Shown here in pieces: positions 1-12,600 of a DNA stretch of 60,000 nucleotides (its first letter is position 1; each line of letters starts with the position of its first letter). The notes under the pieces are model-generated. The model was not told the origin of the DNA. It saw only the letters and a list, made by a program, of their open reading frames with translations, and made no database searches. The position numbers were made by a program, and so were the translations under genes. The stretch is from Hydractinia symbiolongicarpus (taxonomy: Eukaryota; Cnidaria; Hydrozoa; Anthoathecata; Hydractiniidae), in the NCBI RefSeq assembly GCF_029227915.1, contig NC_079876.1, positions 18,106,001 through 18,166,000 on the forward strand. The letters are read 5' to 3'.

Positions 1-1017
1 GTTTGAGCCTCAGGGTTGCAACAGATAGATAGATAGATAGATGTGCATATTTTACATGGCTAATCTTTGAAATCGCCAAAAGAGTCTATGCTACACTTGT
101 GGAGAATACCAAATTTAAGCAATGACCTAAAAAATGTCAGCTATAAACAATTGCTGAACAATTTGCTTAAGGCGAATAAATAGTCGATTTTTTTATCAAA
201 TTATAGGCACAATTTGTCAAACCTTGCAACTTAACTTGCAGTGGCACTATTTAGGAATTTATGTCTAAGGTAAATCGCTTTACTGACTTCTGGTTTATTT
301 TAAAATACTTCAAAAAATAATCTTCAGGGTACCCAATCCTTCCTAAATAATACTTTTAGTCCATAAAAAAGCAAACTTGTAATGAAGTTGTGTCCAAAAG
401 GAAGAACATGCAATAGAAAAGTTATTTTAAAAGTGATAATCAAAAGTGCTGTCAACTTTTTGCAATATTTCGTGTTGTTTGGTTAGCAGGAATACGTTTT
501 AAAGCATTTAGCCAAACAAGTCGATTTGGTAAAAAAAGGTCTACTGTCATCATACCGGCCACTTTCGGGTTTTAGCTCTGTTTAGTAAGAGATGTTGGAC
601 CGTACTTAAAAACATTGGTTAACTTTGAGAGAAAATCTAAGTAAAATAGTAGGTTGGTAGGTTTTAAAGGAGACAAGTTTTGGGCCTCCACGTAGTGAAA
701 CTTTTTTCAAAAAGGTACAACGAAGGAGGTTTTAAAAAGAAACTCCTTGGTACACACCGCTAAAAATATGGGTTAAGTCGCAATAACTTCGTATTATCGT
801 TGCTAATTCCAAAAATGTAAATTTTTGTTGCAGTCATTCCGGTAATTGTAACTGTCGCAAGACGAAAGCGAAGTGCTCCCTAACGTATCATCAAAATCTT
901 CAGCATGGAGTGAAAAATACTACACGACTATATTTCAAGTTGGCAAGAGTTGGAAGGAGTACTTAATTGCCTTTTCATGGCAAAGATATGAGTTTTGTGG
1001 TGTTTTTCTTGCGTTTA
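1..1017. other. No gene seen; GATA microsatellite at left edge
   Basis: A short (GATA)n run occupies about 22-42. The rest is AT-rich sequence with no frame that I can support and no recognised repeat. Confidence 0.5.
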
Positions 1018-1488
1018 GTAGTCTCTTGTCATATTCGAGGATAACATAAACCACGTGTATCTTCATGAATTTCCTCAGAAAAGTATGCTTTCTCCAGAAT
1101 CAGCACCAATGAGAAGAAAGCATGTAGACACCCTCGTTCCCAAGAATTTCAAAATTCCTCTGATCGAGGCTGAAAATGAATATTTCAGGACAACTACTAT
1201 TTGAAAGCTTGTGGTATTCTTTCTATGGTTTTTTTTTTCATTGTGACAAAGTACGCTGCTAAGATTATATTTCTAGGAATAAATATGTTAGAGAGTTGCT
1301 ATGAAAAATACAAGGCTGATTTCATGTTTTTAAATTACATTTGTTTCCAAAAATTATCAACCTCTACCCCGATATCCTGGGGATGAGGCTGCGAATATCA
1401 TGCGTCAAGCAATTTTTGTATATCACGTGTTAGCGAGCGAGAAGGAAGCTCTGCTGACGAAATTGCAAGAAGCCATGCCATTCATTTA
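1018..1488 (+). pseudogene. Two short coding-like stretches, unidentified
   Basis: Two stop-bounded plus-strand reading frames here look like protein rather than noise, with balanced codon use in AT-rich surroundings. The first (about 1029-1202) contains HEFPQKSMLSPESAPMRRKH and LVPKNFKIPLIEAENEYF. The second (about 1344-1485) contains YPGDEAANIMRQAIF and SEKEALLTKLQEAMPF. They lie in the same strand order but in frames separated by stops, and no good donor ends the first. They may be remnants of a transposon or dead gene, or exons of an unseen gene. No family was recognised. Confidence 0.2.
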
Positions 1489-2471
1489 AAAAACAAAGTA
1501 GATTGCCAAGCTTTGCAACTGTGCTTTCCAGTGTCCACCTGGGCTGAGTGATAAAAAAGTATCTTAAGCAAGGAGGATTGAACCATCTTAGACTTCCTAT
1601 CCTCTTTGATTTTAGCTTATATACCTAAAATAATTGTTCTCGTCACCTAAATATAACTTCTTGTTTTGTCTCAAAGCCATAGTACGAACGCACTCCTGGG
1701 AAAACAGAAGAATGTTATATGAATCAGCGAGGCAATTAATTTTACTCCGCAAAATTTTAATTTTACAAACAGAAAGATGTAGTGAAACTAAATGGTTGAG
1801 AAATGTTGTTTTGTAAGGGCGCAAATGGAGTATACAGTGCTATATATTTTGCAAATTTACGCCATTTTCGACAAGCCAAACAGTAATGACGGACCATCTT
1901 AACCTACACTAAATTTCTATTTTGAAAATAGTGAAAAAAACATTGCAAAGTTTTACTGGCAGGGAAAGTATGAACAGTCACCCGCAAAATTGGGAGTAAT
2001 CTCAATTCGTATTTTAAAAATGTCATTCACTAATCTTAATACCGCACTTTTCTACTTGCAAACCAACATTGACCCTGTGGTTTTCATCTCTTGCTTCATG
2101 CTGGCATAAATAGTGAGAAAAGGAGTCGTGGGATCGAAGTCTAAAGGGTAAAGATTTTCCAGTGACCACAGCTCCGAGGTAAAAAGAGCCTGGGGACAAG
2201 AACGTTACATCAATCAACTGACCAAAAGACATGTAAACACCGCGAAAATACGCCCTATCACAATGCAATTAAAATGTGCACATGAATTTCTATTCCTGAA
2301 ACAATTTCTAAGGAGAGTTTCCCTCGTAGCGTTTTTTTTAAGTCATTAAACGATTAACAGGCAAAACTATGCCTCGATGACTAACACATGAGCTTTATGA
2401 AATGAGTAGAGGGTCTGCATAGGCACTTTCGTCCAATCTTTCTCTGATAGCAATACTCAGCTATATAATAT

Positions 2472-2477
2472 TTTATT
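2472..2477 (-). terminator. Poly(A) signal AATAAA for Patched
   Basis: The minus strand reads AATAAA here, 65 bp beyond the Patched stop codon, in AT-rich sequence. Position and orientation fit a cleavage/polyadenylation signal. In DNA this AT-rich the hexamer is common by chance. Confidence 0.45.
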
Positions 2478-2541
2478 TTCCGATTATATTAATTTATAAA
2501 AATATTTTCTATTTCCACCCTCGTAAATATTACGAAATTTT

Positions 2542-5500
2542 TTAACAATTAATTGTCGGTAAGCCATCGTCATCATCATAGTCGTCTTCGTAACTTGGAT
2601 ATGACGACGACGTGGATGCTTCTACTTCAATTTGTATCGTCGCTTTAACTTTCGTCGTCGATCTATTGTCGTCTTGTGACTGTACTTGAATTACTCTAGG
2701 GTTTGCGCTGTTTTGTTTGGTGCGATTAGAATAGCGAGAAGACTGCTGACTACTAGGTAACGCCGAATTACTCGACGTTGTACAACTACGCGTCTTTCTG
2801 TTCTTTTTACAACTGTTTGTCGGAATTGTTCGAAAATCATGACGTGTGCCGTTTCTTCGACAATTATTTCGCCGACTGTGCGTGTCGTTTTTATAAAGTC
2901 TTGGTGTGTGTTCCCACTCCGGTGGTATCACGCTGTCCATACCAGCAGATGTGTCAGAAGAAGAGCTAAAGCCGTGCGAAGAACTAAAATACGGGGTAGA
3001 GGGCCGCACTGAGGTCGTACTCTCTTGTGAAGATATCTCCGATGAACGTTCTTCATCTATCGGCGTCAAATGACGGTTAGGTGCAGGCCTGCGTTTCTCG
3101 TTCTTATTTATGTTTACTTTCACCGATATTGGTATTGTGAAAGCTGGTTGTATGCTAGGAATTATTGAACGGTGTGTTATCTAGAATATACAAAATACAG
3201 GAATAATTAACAGATATTTAGTACAATAATGTGAAATCAGTAAATGGCTCTTTGTATATATAAATGCACTGGTTAAATACAAGAAGTACAGAAAAAGAAT
3301 TTTGTAAAACACCATGCATGAGCACAAAAAGGACACGACGATGAGAAAAAAAACATGGCCTCATATAAAAACGATACCTAACTGTCACTAATAATTACCT
3401 CACAGCATGGACCAAAAAAGGATAGAACAACGGGTAGAACAAAAACACCATTAAAAAGTGCGGTCAGTACGAGACATATAATTAAATGGAAGAATCTAAA
3501 AGGAAAAATAATACGATAATAAAGATGTTTATTTTAATACTATCACGCGACTGGTGGCTTTGTGGTAGAGCGTTCACCTCCAGTAGGGAAGATCTTGGGT
3601 TCAAACACCGGCTGAGTCAAGCCGGAGACTATAAGTGTGAATCGATTTTCTCATGCTTAACGTTCAGCATGAGAATAGGATTGATATTTTAGGTGGTTGT
3701 CTAGTTGAGCTATTGTTGTGCTTGCACGCCTTTTGTAGCTCAAATGGAATCATTACATACACTCGGACCCCCTTTGCAGAACCATCATTGATAACAGTAC
3801 TATTAAAAACTGAGAAGGCTATCCAGGGTGAATGATGTTAAGATACATGAGACCGAAGTTGTTGATACTTTTAGCTGCCGGTTTGTAAGATGTTGAAGCT
3901 TTTATCGTTTGATGGAACTCTCGCTGGAAAAGCGCCTTCACGGTGTACAATTGGGGTCAGTCCTTGTAGTTATATTTTTAAAATATCCTCCGTTAAAAAT
4001 AACATCAAAGCTGAATTTAAAAATCATTATAGTGTAGATGTTTAAATACGAATCCTTAAATTTGTTTGTATTTTAAGGCTGAGTTTATACTAGGTTTAAC
4101 AGGTTTATCCTGTTTTTATACATCAAAATTATCTGTTTTCACTCTTAAAACGTATTTTTATAAACTGTGCATTAATTTCGGCATTGTTAATTGCACTGAC
4201 CGGGAGAAGCGAAGTACGTATTTGTCGTAAAATACCTGCCTAAATCTTTTCAATAATATACTAAGTTAAACAGAATGGTAATTTCAATTCACGATTGACA
4301 AATATACTATTAAGACTTACAAGGGTGCTATCACCACCCGACGACATGTTTGCGCATATCTTCTTAATCTTAACATGTTTCTCATGGCAACAGATCAATC
4401 CTATTTGCGCATAAATTATACAATCGCATAAATTTAAACAAAAGCAACAACCTACTTCACAACGAAGTCGAGTTCAGAGTTTGAAAGAAGCGCCATTACA
4501 ATTAAAATCGAAATGGCGCTGTCCACTTTCGGCGCAAAAGTAATCTCCAATGCTGCCCTCATGCGTTCATTCCTATCTCCAGGTGTGTTTACAAACGCCT
4601 GTACGTAAAAATGTAAACATATTGGAATCCAAACACACTTAAGCTGTTACCTATGACCGCATTTCCTCTATGTACACGTCAAATTTTGACTGTTATTCGT
4701 TTTTGTTTTGTTTTTTTAATTTTGCACGAATTGTAAACATTAAAACATATTCAAGTATAACATGAAAGTCTAAAGGTAAAAACTTGATCTTCTATTCACT
4801 TTTCTGTAGGCACCTTCCTTTAGAAATCCCACTTAAAGAGATTAAAAAAAATGCCCGGCCGCATAGTAAAAAATTTATTACATACATTCTTAGTATATAA
4901 TGTTTTACGGAAGTTGACATTAATGCTTTAACGTCATTGCCGTCCTTATTATCGTCAACAATTGCGTCATAGTCGGCATTTTTATCGTCGTGAATGTACT
5001 TACAAGCACAGTGTGAAGAGTATATTCCACAGCAACTCCGACAGATACAATCAAAACAACCACGGGGATAGCACTCAGGTTTATACCAAGCAGGCCGATA
5101 AAACCATACAATTCAAAAGCGATAATCGTCAGGAAGAACGCCTATGGAAAAAAATATATAACATTTTCGGTTAATCAACATTTTGAAAATTTGGTTTGTA
5201 GATTGGATCCTGTGAATAGGAAAATATAGATGGAAATTTGATTTGCTCTACGTGGGATTATACATACTATAGCTAAATGATCGTCTTGTTGAAATAGCAT
5301 ACTGGAATGTAAGGGATCTGAAGAGGAGAACCAAGAACGATATTGCTCTGCAGTGGCGTATTATATAAATGGATAAACAAATACAGTAGTTTATGAAAGC
5401 AAGTAGAAAACTCTACTCGAAACATCCATGTTTTCTACTTTATACCTATATTATTAACTTTAAATACATTATTAAATAATTTTCTGAATACTCATGTCGT

Positions 5501-6666
5501 TGATGCGAAACAAAATTGTGCGTACCACGATGAAAGCAGCTCTCACGCTCATCACTGTGATCAAAGTGAAAGAGAAGGTAAAACAGAGGACCACGACCCC
5601 CGACGTCGTCATGTGTTTCTGCAACAAGATGAACTGTTCCCAGTATGTAAACGGGATGCCTTTCGGATAACTGGGCAATCCTCTTTCGGCGAACTCATCA
5701 CAAATACTTCTGATATCCTGTGAGATGATATAAAACATTTTGACAGTGTGACTTAACAAGTTTTTAATAAATATTTAAAATTTTTTTAAGAAACGAAAAC
5801 AAAAACAACAACAAGTAAACACTTTAACATTCACTCTCTCGTCTTTTTTTCTTTTTGTCCGAGAACCTAGTCTTAACCCTTTATGTTCTGTGTCGTTACA
5901 GAAAACAAAAAATTAGCAGCTTTAATTATGCAGCTTTAATTATGCAGCTTTAACTATGCAGATTTAATTATGCTGCATAAATTAAACTCTTCGCAAAAAT
6001 ACTGGTAACTTCTGATCCATAATATTTTAAGTCTTTATTCGTTCACCTGGCCTGTAAATGTTTTGCATACAAGTTTCTAGGCAAAAACAACCTCGTCACC
6101 ACTCCCAAAACTCGCTTACCTTGACAAAAGTGACGAAATCTTCTGTCGTTTTCAAGTTATGAACATGAAATGGGATGCTTATAAACTGCGGTTCGGCTTT
6201 GTATCTTTCTAAAATATAAACAATAAAAAATTATTTTTTCTCTTTCGACCCTCTCGAATTTAAAGTGATAAAATGCATTAGGAGCGACGTAATATTATCA
6301 ATAGCGTTGCAAATTCGTTGAGCTTTTTTTATAATTTGATAAAATAATAAACCGACGAACTTTTACTAAATTGCTATGTGCAGGGGCTTTTTTAGTCAAT
6401 TAAACAACTAAAAAACAACTACGAAAATAAAACCATATATAAAGAGCGGGAAAAACATGCATTTGACATTATCAATACAGGGATGGAATATAAAACGAAA
6501 AAAATAAAATAAATAAAAATAAAAAAAATAAAAATAAAAAAAATAAACAATAAAAAAAACCGCCAAAAATAAATAACCCGGTGATTAAAAGTTTCTTGTA
6601 ATACTCACCGTCTAATTTTTGTTTATTTTGAATAATGGGTTCTTTAAGTGGTGGGTGGATGCTAGC
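2542..6666 (-). CDS. ptch: Patched exons 17-23: TM8-TM12 and cytoplasmic tail
   Basis: Exons 6609-6666, 6120-6208, 5526-5717, 5004-5141, 4456-4598, 3399-3495 and 2542-3180. They encode IPFHVHNLKTTEDF, IRSICDEFAERGLPSYPKG, TM8, TM9 (AFFLTIIAFELYGFIG), TM10 with GVAVEYTLH, GDRNERMRAALE then FAP..DSAIS (TM11), and TM12 ending LPVVLSFFGPCCE. The last exon gives a 212-residue cytoplasmic tail rich in Ser, Thr, Asn and Arg that ends with an acidic cluster YEDDYDDDDGLP. I see no PPxY ubiquitin-ligase docking motif, which vertebrate and fly Patched tails carry. Phases: 1, 0, 0, 0, 2, 0. Stop codon TAA occupies 2542-2544. Confidence 0.93.
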
Positions 6667-9600
6667 CTGCAAAAAAGTAGTTAAAAAAAATAATTAAAAA
6701 CCACAGACGAAATAAAATCCGATTCAAGAGTAAAAAATATGCATTATGCTTTGTGACACAAATTATCTCGATGATTCAACAATCTAATATTTCGACAAAT
6801 ATTGTCAAACAATTATTAGAAAGAAATGGGTTTGTTTCTTTGTGTTGATATGCGAGGTAATTATTAGTCGCAAAAATCTTGATGCAATAATCATTGAATC
6901 GCCATTAAGATATTACCCGCTTTTGAAACGGTTGAGAAAACGGGTACAAGATAATTCCATAAACAACTGATATATAAAACATTGAATATTCACGGGAATT
7001 CGCCCGTTGCAGCAAAGTGGATAAAACTGTATTGCATTTGTTATTTGTAGTTTGAAGATTTCGTGTGGGACTTAACACGACTCGGTTTTAGGACGGATTT
7101 AATTACAGAGAATGTATTGTGCGCACATATTTATTTTCCACAATAACATAAAAAAAGTTACGTGCGTCAAAAAATATTAGACTAAGTTTTTTGTTGTTGT
7201 TCTGCCTAGTGAATCAGTTTAAATGGTGAGGAACAAAAATACTAGACGAAACAAGATGGTAGCCGAGCAAAGAACGACCATATATACGAAAACATAATGT
7301 TACCTGAGCTTTGACAGTTCCTAAATGATCATTCCAATACCATAGTGTCAATGCGTAGTAAAAGGATGAAGGCTTAATGATACCATTTTCAACAAGTTTT
7401 TCTGGTTCCTTCTAAAGCATACCGAAAATGAAATAAAACATGTTACTTTTTAGCTAAGGCATGAAATTCATTCAGATAAATTTATAATAAAATTTGCGAA
7501 TGAAAAATTTCACATTTCGCCGTAAATCAATTTCGTTAGTTAGCAATAAATATACAATGCTAGTTGGTGGCCTGTGGATATATCGTAATTTTGTAACACG
7601 ATTTTTTCTCGCGCACAAAAAGCAAACAACGCTTGTCTACACAGATTGTCACGTTATTTACTCGACTTTCACTCTGCTAAACTTTTCCCGGGCTCCACAA
7701 TTTAATTCGAAATTAACCTTCGAAAACCGAAATTAACCTTCGAAATTAAGCTGCTTTATTATTTATTTACCTTCGAAATTAAGCTTTATTGCGTTAATTC
7801 TTCCTTATATGGTTAGCATAGTAGGGAACTGTTTAACCAAAAAACAAGTTTGCCGCATTTTGTCTGTTTGTGCGCGAGAAAAAAGTCGCGCTACGAAAAC
7901 ACGAAATGCAATTTAACATTTATTTTTACAAAAGCTTTTGTTTAATTTGAAAATTCCTGTACAAAAACCATGAGTAGTTAGCTTCTCTTTTTCCCTTGAT
8001 TACGTTTATTCGTTATGAATACATGCACATGCAAAGTTACGAACAATTAACATTGCGTCGTCTATTTCGTTAAAAAGTTTTAATTATTCGCGCCTTTTTA
8101 AGGAAATTAACAAAAACATGTTTTATCACAAGAAAAAGAGGACAATAAATTTTAAGAAGATTTAGTAAGTGATTTTTGTTTGTTTTAAACATGAATTCGG
8201 AATTTATTTTGTAAATTTTGCATCTTTAACCATTTACTTTTTTCATAACAACAATAAATTTTTTCTAAAGCTGGATGTGCTTATTTTTTTGAATTTATTA
8301 TGTTCTTAACTGAACAAAGAAGATGTCAAATTTAGCTTTTTAAAAGCTATTTACAAGGGCAGTCTCTTTCTTAACCTCAATCAGGCGGTAAAAATGCGCA
8401 AAATATTGTTAAATGTATAAATTCTAAGGGAAATCGACGTAACGCTACTCCCAATAAACTATGCTATAAATAAAAGAAAATGTGTATTTTGTTGCTTCTG
8501 TGCCTATAAGCGTCTTTTCAGGGACCATGACTACTGCATAGTAATTTCATAAAAAGCTCGCGATATAATGGTACGTGAAATAATTACCACGGCGAATTCC
8601 CGTGAATTGTTCCACGGGCTTAGGATTAGTAGCTAATAATAATAACCAACCTTTAAAAACTCATTATCGGTATGATCAAGTAACAATAACAGATACACGA
8701 TTTTGGCTTCTCGTGAAATATTACAATTCGGAACACACGACTGATGAATTCTTCCAGCGTTCCATTCCTGACGGAACTTTTTATCACAATCTAAATCGAT
8801 AAAAACAAAGTATTACAAAAACGGAGACCAAAATAATCATTATAAAAGCGCCAGACAACAAAACCACAAAATATTAACGATGACGACATTAAAAAAGAAT
8901 TAACGGTGGCAACATAACTGCAGCAAATTGTTATAAAATAATTTTTCTGTAATTTAGTAAGCTATGTCGGAAATTTGAAATATCGCTCACCTATCAACCA
9001 ATCTCGAAGTATAATTAACCAGAATCGAGGATACTTATCAGGGCCTCTTCGCCTCAAAACATTATTTACCTACAAATAAATCCGAAGGTTTCTTTAAATA
9101 TGCATATCAAATCCAAAAAATCAACGCAATGGCTTCAAGAGTGTCTTCTGCAATCACTTGGTTACATGGCTTAGAAATATCCTGTGTTAAAATAGTACCC
9201 AAAATAACGAAATGTTATATTAGAAAGGGTTCCTAATGTAAAGTACAACTACTCCGGATACCATTTCCGTTACAAGCAAACACAAAATTACTCAGTAGCG
9301 TTGTTAAAAATTTCTACATCAAATATTATATAAACACACGAAAACGTAAAATCGTAAAAAATTACTTCTGAAATTCTCTTATAATATTCATGCAATAACG
9401 GTTGATTATTCGCGTAATCGAACACTTTGCCATCCTGCTCATACTGAGTGATCATGTGGAAAGCATAGTACGAAAAATGTTTGTCGCGTTGCGTCACAAA
9501 TAAATGTTGTGGTGAATTTCTTGGAAGCATGTCTGCAATGTTTAATTCTTGTTTCACCATTGTTGCACCATAGCCAGCCAGAAAGAGTTGAATGCAGCAA

Positions 9601-12600
9601 CAGAACAAGACAAGAATCTAAAAATGCAGAGATAAAGAATAACAGATATCATATAACACAGATCAATATTCTCTAATATCTCATGGTTTCTTTCTGTGGG
9701 CTGGCCATCAAATTCTTCTTTGACAAATTTAAGGTTTATGGGTGTTTTCAAGTTTTTTTGCTCTAATTTTTGCGATATTTTTAATTGTTGAATAACAAAG
9801 AAAAAAACCCAGGTACAAAAAAAGGATTGTAAAAATAGATACCCCAAAATCTTACTTCGACGCAATATCTTATAACTAAACAAAATGATTTACGTTTCTA
9901 AAGGTTTTACTTTTGAAAATAATGAATATTCAAATTCCCAAGTTCGTCTAGCCTTATTTCAACGTTTTGAAGGTCATGAAGTCATAATACAAGACTACGT
10001 GACCATACTTTTCTGACTAAACAAGCGATCTTTCTAACATAAATAAAGATAGCAATAGGAAGCAATATAAAATTAAGAAAATGAAATCCTAAAAACACGC
10101 AGACTTTTAAATCTCATTCTTTAAAATCTCCGGCAAATTTCATACAAAAAGTTAGGAGGAACCTTCGCTTGTTTACTGCAGCAAAAATGACTTCTCATAT
10201 AAGGAAGGTTTGAATTACAATTATTGTGCTAGAAATTGAAACATTCAAGAACAAAACTGTTGTTAAATTTTTAATTGTTTAAAATTGATATGATTGTAAA
10301 GTAAAAAAAAAATAAACTGAAAATTACCATGCCATACCGTAAGTTCTGAATAAAAACCATCAAAAAAAAATAAAAGTCAGCATTACTGTGTCATTATCAA
10401 CCAAGTACAACATCAATTCTTATTGTTGCATTATGTAAAAAAATACGTAAAAGGTAGTCGTTCCACCAAAATTTCTGAGTATTTTTGTTGTTGTTTTTCT
10501 TAAAGAAAGATCCTGTTGTTTTTTACATAAACTCTTGGAGCACTAAGAGCTATGAAAGTGTATAATAAACTAAAGTTTAAAACTGGAATGAAAAGTGCAA
10601 CTAATTGTGGTGACGGAAATAATTGTGTTCCTCTAAATTTGGATCTAGTGTTATCATAAAACTTGTAATTTTAAAAATATCCTGTAAAAAAAAACAAGAA
10701 AATTTCCATAACAATTTCACACTTTTCAAGAATATCAGCCATGACAGCAAGCAACCAAACAAACAGCAATTTCATTTTGAGGGTGTGTTTCAGTTATTTT
10801 TAGCTAACCCAAGAATTATCTAGTGAAAATAGTAACTTAGTGCACTCTCAGTACCAAAATTCAATTAGTATTACTTCTATTTCCCAGGATAGCCGCTTCA
10901 GTTCATAAAAATCAATCCTATTCTTTGCTGAACGTAAAGCAGAACAAATTGATTCGCACTTAAACCCGCCTTTGCCATTTAAGGCGAACGCTGTACCACA
11001 AGGCCATCAAACTCAGGACAATTCAAGAAAATCTCAGAACCGTTGACCACTCACCTAAATATGGCATGAATAAAGTGATAAATAGGCTAGCAACAAGATC
11101 TGTGTTTAACTCGAACCAAAAATTTGATAGACTATATATTGTGTCATTTGAGTACCATAAAAACGCATTTGCAACATTTGACTTACCTTCACCTGTGATG
11201 AAACCATCCACTTTCCAAAATAATTACGCACAAAGTAAGCAACAGAAAACTTTTTCAACACTCTCCTCCATCGTGAAGATTCTTTCTTCTTCCTACGTTT
11301 CACTTCGGCTTGATTGACATTGAAATGTCGTCTGGACTGTTCCTGCATCTTCCGTTGGTTTCGTGGACAGTTCGAAGTAGGGACATGGGGATTAGTACCA
11401 ACAAGAAATAATTTGTTCATATTGTTCTGCAAATTTTTTTGGTTATATTTTGCATCTTTATAAAGTCTCGAGTCATCCTCCTCATCCTCCTCATCTTCCT
11501 CTTCATCACTGTAAAAAAACATGTTGACTTCCAAAATTCAAAATTTTTATTTACAAAATTGGGCTCACATGTGCTTATATATAGTGACACGTTGAAATTT
11601 TGTTACTTCCCAAACATTAAATAAAATCTTCAAGAATTTTTTTATTTAGAAAATATGCTAAAGTGTTACCACAAAATCATTTTTTAAGTTGATTAAATTA
11701 AAGAAAATTGTAAAAAATTTAAATGTCTTCATAGCCTATTATATAAACGTGTCCTGTCAAGCAGAGCTCGCAACTTTTGAAACTAATACCTGGCGGTGAC
11801 AAACTGAGCTGTCATGCATAGCTTCCTTAGATGTTGCAGCACGTCCTGACACAGTTTAGCTCGACTGTATAAAACTAAATGCCAAGTCAGCTGGGAGTTG
11901 GGAGTTTTGATAGGATTCAGTTTATTTTGGCTTGATTCTTAAAAAAACGATATGCTGAGCTAAGTCAAAACGAGGCATGCTCAAAATTTTGTTGACTTGG
12001 CATAAGTTTGGGAACTGTTTGATATGCATAATAACAAGAAACCTAACCCGCATAATTCCCACTTGATCATATTCGTCTTAACATATATAATAGGCCTTGG
12101 GGCATTTGTTAGTATAATATTGTTTAATTATTATTTGTTTCTCACATTAGTGTGCCTAAATTCCAAGCAATTTTACAAATGTTCTTCGCATCTCAAATTT
12201 AAGGTAATTTTTTTACATTTTCATGATTACATCATTGGCAAAAGTCCTGCATTGGCAATTCTTTACCCCCAATTGTTACTTAAGGCCTGGCAAACACTCA
12301 AAGTGGATTCCATGTGCAATGAACAACAACAATAAAAATTACAAAGGGGGTGTGATCAGTGCTACAAATTAAAAAGGCCCAAATGGTCCAGCAGAATTGG
12401 GTAAGTTAGTATGGAATGGGACATACTTTTTAACACAGCAACACAGATCAATTCTATTATGCTTCTGTCTCTCCACATCGAAAGATAAAATAGAAGTGAA
12501 CAAAAACATCAACATAAACCAATTCAGTAGCACAATAATGGCTGCCTAGAAAAAATGAATTATTACAAATACTACATACAAACATCAGAAAATTTAACAG

